A stretch of 46,093 nt of DNA from an uncultured Bacilli bacterium. Lineage in GTDB: Bacteria; Bacillota_I; Bacilli_A; RF39; UBA660. The DNA is taken from positions 1 to 46,093 of the forward strand of contig CALVSY010000011.1 of NCBI GenBank assembly GCA_944359725.1, written 5' to 3'. A program made the translations under genes and the position numbers. Each line of letters begins with the position of its first letter. Position 1 is the stretch's first letter. Below the pieces are notes generated by a model. The model saw only the letters and a list, made by a program, of their open reading frames with translations. It was not told where the DNA came from and ran no database searches. Shown in pieces: positions 9,062-15,237 of the stretch.

Positions 9062-9078
9062 TGTGTATTTTATACACA
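9062..9078. promoter_or_regulatory. NrtR-type operator upstream of the histidine phosphatase gene
   Basis: A perfect-arm palindrome, TGTGTA-TTTTA-TACACA. A near-identical copy (one base different in the right arm) lies in the nrtR promoter at 9827-9843. It overlaps a plausible -10 (TAAAAT at 9072-9067 on the minus strand, with a weak TTTAAA at 9095-9090) and abuts the ribosome binding site, so bound protein would block transcription. Confidence 0.75.
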
Positions 9079-9092
9079 TCCAATTTTATTTT

Positions 9093-9121
9093 AAAAACGT
9101 GACTCAAATAAAACACGTTTT
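9093..9121 (-). terminator. Intrinsic terminator after nrtR
   Basis: Minus strand AAAACGTG/CACGTTTT stem (8 bp, 12-nt loop) followed by T, overlapping the nrtR stop. It separates nrtR from the phosphatase gene, which then uses its own operator-controlled promoter. Confidence 0.65.
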
Positions 9122-9800
9122 AAAATATCTTTTTACATTCTATTTTATCTTTAAATTTATAAAGTTTTGAAGGTTTATTACCATTTATGCTAACCTCTTT
9201 ATTTGTATCTTCTATGATGTTTAAACTAAGTATTTTCTTTCTAAAATTTCTTCTATCAAAATTTTTATTTAAAATACCTTCATATAAATTTTGAAGTTCT
9301 GGCATGGTAAATTCTTTTGGCAACAAAGCTTTTAAAATATCACTTTGCACTATTAAATCCTTTAATTTTTCTACCGCACTATTTAAAATATCGTTATGTG
9401 AAAAAGCTAAATTTGGTACGTTTTTTACATCACACCACCAAATATTTTTAGTGTTTCTACTTTCTTTTATTATGTCTGTTCTTTTACCATCTACTATTCC
9501 AAGATATGCAATTGCAACCATTCTAAACGGAATACCAGGTGTTTTTCCAAGTTCATCAAAAACATCAAATTGATAAAGTCTAACATTATTAATTCCTGAT
9601 TTTTCTTTAATTTCTCTTTTCATACCATCATTTAAGTTTTCGTTATTATATAAAGCTCCACCAACAAGTGCCCAAGAATCTTTATAAGGATCCTTTTTTC
9701 TTTTTATCAAAAGAACCTTCATCTTACCTTCTTCTACCGTAAATATGGCACTAATAACATGAATCCCCTGTTTTTTATATAACTCATTTTCTACTCTCAT
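9120..9800 (-). CDS. nrtR: NrtR family transcriptional regulator (nudix domain plus winged helix)
   Basis: Transcription factor of the NrtR family: a nudix ligand-sensing domain (about 10-145) fused to a C-terminal winged helix (about 163-221). The C-terminal signature is distinctive: FTMPELQNLYEGIL, then RRNFRKKIL and PSKLYKF. The nudix box GGALYNNENLNDGMKREIKE is followed by KSGI and keeps G-x5-E and RE but has Lys for one metal-binding Glu, as often in NrtR proteins that sense rather than hydrolyse. Family members repress NAD synthesis or other genes and respond to ADP-ribose-type ligands. ATG at 9800 follows AAGGTGA; the frame is open upstream into the operator. Two matching palindromes flank the gene, implying autoregulation and control of the phosphatase. 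Confidence 0.9.
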   Translation of the reverse strand: MRVENELYKKQGIHVISAIFTVEEGKMKVLLIKRKKDPYKDSWALVGGALYNNENLNDGMKREIKEKSGINNVRLYQFDVFDELGKTPGIPFRMVAIAYLGIVDGKRTDIIKESRNTKNIWWCDVKNVPNLAFSHNDILNSAVEKLKDLIVQSDILKALLPKEFTMPELQNLYEGILNKNFDRRNFRKKILSLNIIEDTNKEVSINGNKPSKLYKFKDKIECKKIF

Positions 9801-9820
9801 ATTATTCACCTTACACTTAC

Positions 9821-9849
9821 ATTGTATGTGTATTTTATACACTTGTCAA
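9821..9849 (-). promoter_or_regulatory. nrtR promoter with operator filling the spacer
   Basis: Minus strand TTGACA (9849-9844), then exactly 17 nt, then TACAAT (9826-9821). The 17-nt spacer (9843-9827) is itself the palindrome AGTGTA-TAAAA-TACACA, the same element as at 9062-9078. A looser ACAC...GTGT dyad follows over 9814-9832. This is a textbook arrangement for autorepression. The -35 overlaps the stop codon of the upstream gene. Confidence 0.88.
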
Positions 9850-10328
9850 TTTTTTTTAGCAATTTTTTTACTTTTTATGCAAAAATCATTATATTCTACA
9901 TACTTTTTTAAATATAAATAAAAGTAGCTTTTAAACATTTCATAAACCTCTTCATTTACTTTATTATGATTTATATTAATTTCTTTTAGCTCATTATCAG
10001 TTAAAATTAAAAAATCATTAAGCCTACTTTTTCCATTAACATCATACATATATCCATTTATATATAGATAGATATGTGATATATGTGCATAATTTTTATC
10101 AACCACAACAAACTTAGCGTTTTTATAAATACTTTTAAGCATCCTTGCAAAATAAAAACAGTATCCATGATTAAAAGTTACATAAGTATTCATGTATAAA
10201 AAATCATCTTGAATTTTATTTTCATAGTACTTTTTAGTACTTACGTAAGCTTTTTTTAAAAGTTCAATTACCGCCTCTATGTTCTCTTCTAAAAACTCAT
10301 TTAAATTATCATCAACGTAATGTCTCAT
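9846..10328 (-). CDS. Small protein with Cys-His-Asp triad-like motif (paralogue of 5279-5698)
   Basis: A 160-residue soluble protein of unknown family. It shares with the gene at 5279-5698 the three-spot pattern FNHGYCFYF (Cys57), HISHIYLYINGYMYD (His85) and YDVNGK (Asp96). The His-to-Asp distance is 11 in both, and the Cys-to-His distance is 28 against 24. This is typical of papain/transglutaminase-like folds, so it may be a thiol hydrolase or transferase. Both N-termini are helical with conserved aromatic residues. ATG follows GGTGAT. The TGA stop lies inside the -35 box of the nrtR promoter, so the genes are packed but separately promoted. Confidence 0.65.
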   Translation of the reverse strand: MRHYVDDNLNEFLEENIEAVIELLKKAYVSTKKYYENKIQDDFLYMNTYVTFNHGYCFYFARMLKSIYKNAKFVVVDKNYAHISHIYLYINGYMYDVNGKSRLNDFLILTDNELKEININHNKVNEEVYEMFKSYFYLYLKKYVEYNDFCIKSKKIAKKN

Positions 10329-10383
10329 TTAATCACCAATTTCTAATACTTCGTATGATATCATAAACAAAGATTTTAATCAA

Positions 10384-10409
10384 ACAAAAAAGGATGATAA
10401 ACATCCTTT
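10384..10409 (-). terminator. Intrinsic terminator after serS
   Basis: Minus strand AAAGGATG/CATCCTTT stem with 5-nt loop and following T run, overlapping the serS stop codon. Confidence 0.85.
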
Positions 10410-11697
10410 ACTTACTAGGTATTATTTTTTCTTTACCACCCATGTATGGTCTTAATTTTTCTGGAATATTAACGCTACCATCCTCATTTAAATTATTTTC
10501 TAAAAACGCGATTAACATTCTAGGAGGAGCGATTACGGTATTATTTAAAGTATGAGCATACTCTTTTGTTCCATCTTCTTTTTTATAACGAATTCCAAGT
10601 CTTCTTGCTTGCGCATCAGTTAAGTTAGAACATGAACATACCTCAAAGTATTTTTGTTGTCTTGGACTCCATGCTTCAATGTCACATGAACGATACTTTA
10701 AGTCTGCTAAATCACCAGAACAACAAACTAACTTTCTAACTGGAATGTCTAAACTTCTAAATAATTCAACAGAATATCTCCACATCTTATCATACCAATC
10801 TTCACTGTCCTCAGGCTTACATAAAACAACCATCTCTTGCTTTTCAAACTGGTGAATTCTATATACCCCACGTTCTTCTATTCCGTGTGCCCCTACTTCT
10901 TTTCTAAAGCAAGGAGAGTATGAAGTCATTGTAATTGGAAGATCACTTTCTTTTAATAACTGATCTTTAAATTTCGCAATCATAGAGTGTTCTGAAGTAC
11001 CAATAAGGTATAAATCCTCACCTTCTATTTTATACATCATAGCTTCTTTTTCTTCGAAAGACATAACGCCATCTACCGCATCAGAATGAATCATGTATGG
11101 TGGAATGCAGTAAGTAAAACCTTTATCAATCATAAAGTCCCTAGCATACGCAAGTACCGCTGAGTGAAGACGTGCAATATCTCCCATCAAATAGTAAAAA
11201 CCATTACCACTAACACGTCCTGCGGCATCTTTATCAAGGCCATTAAAAGAAGCCATAATATCAGCATGATAAGGAATTTCAAACGAAGGAGTTTTAGCCT
11301 CTCCAAACCTTTCTTCCTCAACGTTACAAGAATCATCTTCTCCAATTGGTACATCATCAGCGATAATATTTGGAATTACCATCATTCTTTTTTTAATTTC
11401 AGCATTTAAAGTTTCTTCTTCTTTTTCTAATGCTGGAATTTCTTCTTTTATTCTAGCCACTTCTTCTTTTATCTTATTTGCATCTTCTATTTTTTTATCA
11501 CGCATTAAATTTCCAATTTCCTTACTTAATAAATTCACTTTACTTCTTTTTTCATCTGCTTCTGTTTTCACCTTACGATATTTTATATCCATATCATAAA
11601 CTTCATCAACAAGAGGTAATTTTTTATCTTGAAACTTCTTTTTGATGTTTTCTTTCACTAAATCTTTGTTTTCTCTTATTAGTTTAATATCTATCAT
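10408..11697 (-). CDS. serS: Seryl-tRNA synthetase
   Basis: Class II aminoacyl-tRNA synthetase charging tRNA-Ser, and tRNA-Sec where present. At 429 residues it has the usual length. The N-terminal coiled-coil arm (about 27-105) precedes the catalytic core. Motif 2 is the FRKEVGAHGIEERGVYRIHQ stretch followed by FEKQE; the motif 3 region is NNTVIAPPRMLIAFLENN. TSEHSM and EVCSCSNLTDAQARR are further SerRS marks. ATG overlaps the stop of the upstream HD-protein gene (TAATG), with AAGGAG before it, so the genes are translationally coupled. It is the last gene of an operon led by a serine-specific T-box at 12671-12890, giving induction when uncharged tRNA-Ser accumulates. Confidence 0.98.
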   Translation of the reverse strand: MIDIKLIRENKDLVKENIKKKFQDKKLPLVDEVYDMDIKYRKVKTEADEKRSKVNLLSKEIGNLMRDKKIEDANKIKEEVARIKEEIPALEKEEETLNAEIKKRMMVIPNIIADDVPIGEDDSCNVEEERFGEAKTPSFEIPYHADIMASFNGLDKDAAGRVSGNGFYYLMGDIARLHSAVLAYARDFMIDKGFTYCIPPYMIHSDAVDGVMSFEEKEAMMYKIEGEDLYLIGTSEHSMIAKFKDQLLKESDLPITMTSYSPCFRKEVGAHGIEERGVYRIHQFEKQEMVVLCKPEDSEDWYDKMWRYSVELFRSLDIPVRKLVCCSGDLADLKYRSCDIEAWSPRQQKYFEVCSCSNLTDAQARRLGIRYKKEDGTKEYAHTLNNTVIAPPRMLIAFLENNLNEDGSVNIPEKLRPYMGGKEKIIPSK

Positions 11698-12194
11698 TAT
11701 TCCATCTCCTTTAATCTATTTAATATCTTTTCGTGTGAAGGTATATATCTTTTTTCTACTCTTTCATAATCCTTTACACTTGGATTTTTAATTCTAGTTA
11801 GATCAATGTTATTTTCAAGATCCGCAAGTTTTACATTCAGTGCTTCTTTAGAACCGTTTTTTATTATGTTATCGATATAATCAGTATATTCCATAGGTTT
11901 TACTCTTGTTAACACCGCAACATCGTTTACTATTTTTAATGGGAAACCTATATCTAATAACTCTTCTTTAGTTACTTTTTTATCTTCCATTACGTCATGC
12001 AAAAGTGCAATTACCTTTTCTTCTTTAGTATTAACGTTACTATAGACATATAAAAGATGAAGTGCGTAAGGATGTCCACCTTTATCAACACTACCTTTAA
12101 ATAAAATCGTCGATAACTCAAGCGCCTTATAAATAAGGTCATCACTTTTTCTTAACTCATCGTACTTTTCATCTAATAAATATTCTTTTAACAT
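11697..12194 (-). CDS. HD-domain protein of the small alarmone hydrolase / RelA-SpoT hydrolase type
   Basis: A 165-residue stand-alone HD phosphohydrolase. The metal-site pattern H...HD...D is complete: GGHPYALH (His41 and/or His46), LLHDVMED (His66-Asp67, with Glu70/Asp71 typical of the ppGpp-hydrolase set) and NVKLADLENN (Asp125). In RelA/SpoT hydrolase domains and MESH1-like small hydrolases this layout removes the 3' pyrophosphate of (p)ppGpp with Mn2+. No synthetase or ACT domain is present. ATG follows AAGGAGG. It sits between the DUF1653 gene and serS, overlapping serS by 1 bp, under the serine T-box. The alarmone substrate is inferred; HD domains of this size can have other nucleotide substrates. 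Confidence 0.8.
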   Translation of the reverse strand: MLKEYLLDEKYDELRKSDDLIYKALELSTILFKGSVDKGGHPYALHLLYVYSNVNTKEEKVIALLHDVMEDKKVTKEELLDIGFPLKIVNDVAVLTRVKPMEYTDYIDNIIKNGSKEALNVKLADLENNIDLTRIKNPSVKDYERVEKRYIPSHEKILNRLKEME

Positions 12195-12204
12195 GTATGC
12201 CTCC

Positions 12205-12459
12205 TTATTTTTCTTCCATCGTTACTTCTTCAAACCTATATCGTTGTTTTACATTAGGATACTTTTCATGATCCACCTCTGATAAAAACATATCAAGCGG
12301 TCTTGCATATATTCCATCTTTATGATTAGTGTTATTATTATCAACACAACAATAAATAACTAAATCCTCTCCGGTTTCACTATGCTTTGCATTTGTTATA
12401 ACAAATGCTCTTGATCCTTTAAAATGTCTATAAATGGTGTTTGGTTTAATTTCTCTCAT
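12205..12459 (-). CDS. DUF1653 family protein
   Basis: An 84-residue protein matching the DUF1653 pattern: YRHFKGSRAFVI, AKHSETGEDLVIY, RPLDMFLSEV and a final RYRFEEV. Molecular function is not established; the fold is a small beta barrel-like domain. ATG at 12459 follows AAGGA at short spacing. It is the first gene after the very long T-box leader. The first bases of the gene (AUGAGAGAAA) are complementary to a leader segment at 12492-12498, which could affect translation. The 10-bp gap to the next gene supports one operon with serS. Confidence 0.85.
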   Translation of the reverse strand: MREIKPNTIYRHFKGSRAFVITNAKHSETGEDLVIYCCVDNNNTNHKDGIYARPLDMFLSEVDHEKYPNVKQRYRFEEVTMEEK

Positions 12460-12552
12460 ATATCCTTGTATGATATATATAGTCAGTTACAAGAGAGATT
12501 TTGTATTTAATACTGACTAGTATATTATCATTCTCCTTTTGTATTTCTCTCT
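12453..12552 (-). promoter_or_regulatory. Interleaved helices (possible pseudoknot) at the start of the DUF1653 gene
   Basis: Minus strand order: AGAGAGA (12552-12546), TAGTCAGT (12519-12512), TCTCTCT (12498-12492), ACTGACTA (12487-12480). The arms pair crosswise (1 with 3, 2 with 4), i.e. an H-type pseudoknot with loops of 26, 13 and 4 nt. Arm 3 can instead pair with GAGAGA right at the start codon (12458-12453). This is a possible on/off switch for translation; folding is by eye only. Confidence 0.45.
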
Positions 12553-12571
12553 AATTTTATATAATATACTT

Positions 12572-12649
12572 AAGATAACTGTGGATTGTTTATAACAAAC
12601 CTTGTAGTTTTAACTACTTTCTAGGAGTCTACAACCACAGTTTTATCTT
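12572..12649 (-). ncRNA. Structured leader element: three-way-junction-like fold
   Basis: A long closing helix pairs AAGATAA-AA-CTGTGG (12649-12635) with CCACAGTTATCTT (12584-12572), leaving a 2-nt bulge. It encloses two small hairpins, GTAGT/ACTAC (12617-12604) and TTGTT/AACAA (12598-12586). It is followed by no T run, so it is not a terminator. It matches no riboswitch class that I can name. It lies between the T-box terminator and the first gene. Confidence 0.5.
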
Positions 12650-12670
12650 TAATCGCTTATCGGTTGGTTG

Positions 12671-12890
12671 AAGCAAAAGACTCCTTTAAAATAAAAAGAC
12701 TAACAAGATAAAGGAGCGCAAGTATGCACGGTGCCATCCTTCTTGATAGTCTTAATTAGTATAACGGTTTTACCCGCAAGTGTATTTAGCACTCGGCTCA
12801 AAAGTAGATTCACTAATAATTTATTATTATCTTGCACCTAGTGATAACTCTCTTTAAATAAATGTAATTAGCTACTAGTCTTCATCATTG
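12671..12890 (-). promoter_or_regulatory. T-box riboswitch, serine specific (specifier UCU)
   Basis: Minus strand leader with all T-box landmarks. Stem I starts at AATGATGAAG (12889-12880), has the AGAGAG loop motif (12853-12848) and GGTGCAAG (12838-12831). The specifier loop reads GTGAA-TCT-ACTTTTGAG, specifier UCU at 12808-12806 (Ser). The T-box sequence AAGGATGGCACCGTGC is at 12741-12726. The terminator is CTCCTTTA/TAAAGGAG (12716-12709 with 12688-12681) and then TCTTTTG. Arms around the T-box (AAGACTA, CAAGA, AGGA) pair with TCCT, TCTTG and TAGTCTT to build the antiterminator. It controls the DUF1653-HD protein-serS operon; uncharged tRNA-Ser should allow readthrough. Confidence 0.95.
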
Positions 12891-12906
12891 CTTTAAATAT
12901 AATTTA

Positions 12907-12935
12907 AATATACATTATTAATTTATAAATGTCAA
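12907..12935 (-). promoter_or_regulatory. Promoter of the serine T-box operon
   Basis: Minus strand TTGACA (12935-12930), 17-nt spacer, TATATT (12912-12907), about 15 bp before T-box stem I and directly behind the yebC stop codon. Confidence 0.8.
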
Positions 12936-13649
12936 TTATAGATTTACGTTATGATACACTTTTTGAACATCTTCTACATCATCTAACATGGTAAGTAATT
13001 TTTCAAAGTTTTCTTTATCTTCTCCTTCTAATATTACCATCTCATTAGGAACCATAGTTACCTCATCAACTAAAAAGTTAGCATCTTTTTTATACTTTAA
13101 AATAGCGTCTTTTATTTTATATAAATCAGCAGGATCACCATATATATTAACATTTCCATCTTCAGTATAAACGTCTTTTGCATCAACTGATTCATTTAAT
13201 AAGCTTTCCAAAACCTCATCTTCCGTTATGTTATTAACCGATAAAACTGCTAAATGCTCATACATGTGAGAAACACTTCCTGATACTCCCATTTTTCCCT
13301 TTGACTTGGTAAATGCGTTTCTAACTAAACTTACCGTTCTGTTAACGTTATCAGTTAAACAATCAACGATAACAGTTGCACCCCCTGAAGCAAAACCTTC
13401 GTATCTAACGGATGTATAACTTTCATCAACACCACTATTTACCTTATCAATCGCTCTTTTAATTACGTCAGCGGGAACCTGCTCTTTTTTTGCTTTTTCA
13501 ATTAAGTGTCTTAAATTTAAATTACCATCAGGATCAGTGCCACCGGTTTTTGCAACCTGATAAATCTCTTTTGCATAACTTGAATAAACCTTAGCCTTTT
13601 GTGCTCCAGTTTTAGCCTTACTAGCTGCTATATTTGGAAATCTTCCCAT
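12936..13649 (-). CDS. YebC/PmpR family protein (YeeI-type)
   Basis: A 237-residue member of the YebC/TACO1 family. The typical start MGRFPNIAASKAKTGAQKAK is followed by YAKEIYQVAKTGGTDPDGN, then NLRHLIEKAKKEQVPADVI, and the later GGATVIVDCLTDNVNRT and GSVSHMYEH segments. The shorter, Gly-poor start resembles the Bacillus YeeI branch rather than E. coli YebC. The family was long called a transcriptional regulator; more recent work on YebC and TACO1 supports a translation role at difficult sequences such as proline runs. ATG follows AAGGAGATG. It has its own promoter (TTTACA/TATTAT) and an approximately 100-nt leader; the next operon starts immediately after its stop codon. Confidence 0.93.
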   Translation of the reverse strand: MGRFPNIAASKAKTGAQKAKVYSSYAKEIYQVAKTGGTDPDGNLNLRHLIEKAKKEQVPADVIKRAIDKVNSGVDESYTSVRYEGFASGGATVIVDCLTDNVNRTVSLVRNAFTKSKGKMGVSGSVSHMYEHLAVLSVNNITEDEVLESLLNESVDAKDVYTEDGNVNIYGDPADLYKIKDAILKYKKDANFLVDEVTMVPNEMVILEGEDKENFEKLLTMLDDVEDVQKVYHNVNL

Positions 13650-13683
13650 GTAAAATCATCTCCTTAAAATTTTGTTATTATCT

Positions 13684-13791
13684 TGTTTCATATTTTTTCT
13701 TGAAACATGATTTTTAAATTCATATTAAATATTCATTTATTCATTTGTCTTTTTCCAAAACTATAATACCATAATTAATTATATTTGTAAA
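13684..13791 (-). promoter_or_regulatory. yebC promoter and hairpin-bearing leader
   Basis: Minus strand TTTACA (13791-13786), 17 nt, TATTAT (13768-13763) with an upstream TG (extended -10). The leader of about 100 nt contains a 7-bp inverted repeat TGTTTCA/TGAAACA (13684-13690, 13701-13707). No known riboswitch signature is seen. Confidence 0.5.
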
Positions 13792-13843
13792 AACAAATGT
13801 TTAGAAAGCAAAGTTTTAAGCCATAACAATAATAGGTGATAAA

Positions 13844-14272
13844 ATGATTAAGGTAATTGAAAAAGACTTTCTAGATGATAATTTTATAATAAAAGCATTT
13901 ACAGAAAACATAAGTTTAAAAGATAATATATACTTTTCAAAAGAAAACATCTATTACTTTGGAAACTATAAAGAAAATAAAATAGATGATATAAAGAAAA
14001 AAATACTAAAAAATAAAAAAAGAATTATAAATGCTATAGAACGTAACGTTACGTTTATAATTCATGGCAATAGCATTGATTTATTTAATAATACCTTTAA
14101 AAAAGAAGATATGAATTTATTTACCGCATATGATAAAAAATCATTTAACATAACGTTTAAAAAGTTAAAATTAAGAAAAAAAGAAAATAAAAACTTAGTT
14201 AAAATAGATGATTTAAAAAAAGGAGTTGACACTCTTAACTTCAAATATAAAAACCTACTTTGTTTTAAATAA
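13844..14272 (+). CDS. Hypothetical protein, 142 aa
   Basis: One of the few plus-strand genes. A soluble, Lys/Asn-rich protein with no family I recognise. It starts MIKVIEKDFLDDNF, has a basic middle (KKILKNKKRIINAIERN) and a second basic stretch near the end (KKLKLRKKENKN), so nucleic-acid contact is conceivable but unproven. No signal peptide, membrane helix or Cys cluster is visible. ATG follows AATAGGTGATAAA. It converges with the zinc-ribbon membrane gene and shares a bidirectional terminator with it. Confidence 0.6.
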   Translation: MIKVIEKDFLDDNFIIKAFTENISLKDNIYFSKENIYYFGNYKENKIDDIKKKILKNKKRIINAIERNVTFIIHGNSIDLFNNTFKKEDMNLFTAYDKKSFNITFKKLKLRKKENKNLVKIDDLKKGVDTLNFKYKNLLCFK

Positions 14273-14280
14273 GTAGGTTT
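14251..14280. terminator. Bidirectional terminator between convergent genes
   Basis: AAACCTACTT/AAGTAGGTTT, a 10-bp perfect stem with a 10-nt loop, with A before and T after, so it works in both directions. It overlaps the ends of both flanking genes. Confidence 0.85.
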
Positions 14281-15125
14281 TATTTAGTCATGCTAACTTT
14301 AAATGGTGAAGTAAAATTAGGATCTTTACTTTCCTTATACTCAAATAACATGTTCAAAGAAAAATATATTATTAAAATTAAGATTACGATTTCAAGTACG
14401 TTAATTACGTTTTTAAGGTAAGGATTAGTATTTTTTCTATTTACCTTTAATAAAGCTCCACATTTGCTACAATACTTATCATTATAATTTATTTTTTCAC
14501 CACAATTATAACAATACTTATATGAATTTGATGGTAATGAATCATTATTTTGGGCTTGTTTTATATTTTCATAAGAAGTATTATCACTCGTAATAACCTC
14601 TTCTTTTGCATTTTCATTAGTATATATATTTTCATTATCAATACTTTTAGTGTTGGCATTATTTTTAATACCCTGATTAATTATAACGTCTTCTTTTTTA
14701 GTTTCGCTAGCTAAATAATCCCCCTTTTTTTCCTCATGATACATTGGTACGTAATCATAATTTGGAACGTAAACATTTTGGTTAGCATTATAATTAACGT
14801 TTGAAGTAATATTATTTACAGACGTATTATTTACTGATTGATTACTTACCTTTTCAAATGGCTCATACGCATCGTCCATAACTTCCGTTTTACTATTAGA
14901 CTTAGAAACGCCTTTTTTTCTTACTGATAAAGCCTCTAATATTTTTATTATAAAATAAACTACAAATCCCGCGATTGAAATAAAAAGATATATTTTTAAA
15001 TTAGATAATATTTGAAGATTAGTTGCACCATTATTTATAACCCTAAAAGAAACAACGTTAAAAACATAAATAATCGCAGCACTAATACCAATGCCAAGCG
15101 GTATAAATGAAAGTAACTTCTTCAT
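14280..15125 (-). CDS. Zinc-ribbon membrane protein with three membrane helices
   Basis: A 281-residue protein. Two N-terminal membrane helices (about 7-27 and 45-64) are followed by a long Asn/Ser/Thr-rich, probably disordered segment (about 75-200). A zinc ribbon follows with CYNC and CSKC (Cys205, 208, 219, 222), then a third membrane helix (about 240-261). The arrangement places the disordered linker and zinc ribbon on one side of the membrane between helices 2 and 3. Function unknown; it is a common architecture in Bacillota. ATG follows AAAGGGGATG. It is similar in concept, not in sequence, to the zinc-ribbon protein at 19679-20959. Confidence 0.75.
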   Translation of the reverse strand: MKKLLSFIPLGIGISAAIIYVFNVVSFRVINNGATNLQILSNLKIYLFISIAGFVVYFIIKILEALSVRKKGVSKSNSKTEVMDDAYEPFEKVSNQSVNNTSVNNITSNVNYNANQNVYVPNYDYVPMYHEEKKGDYLASETKKEDVIINQGIKNNANTKSIDNENIYTNENAKEEVITSDNTSYENIKQAQNNDSLPSNSYKYCYNCGEKINYNDKYCSKCGALLKVNRKNTNPYLKNVINVLEIVILILIIYFSLNMLFEYKESKDPNFTSPFKVSMTK

Positions 15126-15180
15126 GCTTACATCCCCTTTTAAAAAGATTTATAAATTGCTTCTATTATAATCATTTTAT

Positions 15181-15209
15181 AAAAAAAAGCAAGATGTTAT
15201 TCATCTTAC
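15181..15209 (-). terminator. Intrinsic terminator after the ABC-F gene
   Basis: Minus strand GTAAGATG/CATCTTGC stem (one G-U pair), 5-nt loop, then eight T. Confidence 0.85.
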
Positions 15210-15237
15210 CTATCATCAACTTTATTAGTTATATATG

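Noticed and set aside
12521..12536. Mini-gene AUG-AUA-AUA-UAC-UAG after AAAAGGAGA in the serine leader
   Set aside because: The ATG is only 2 nt from the ribosome-site-like sequence and codes four residues; it more likely belongs to the loop of the interleaved helices.
13783..13798. Hairpin ATTTGT/ACAAAT between yebC and the plus-strand unknown gene
   Set aside because: It overlaps the yebC -35 box and has no T run, so neither a terminator nor a clear operator can be argued.
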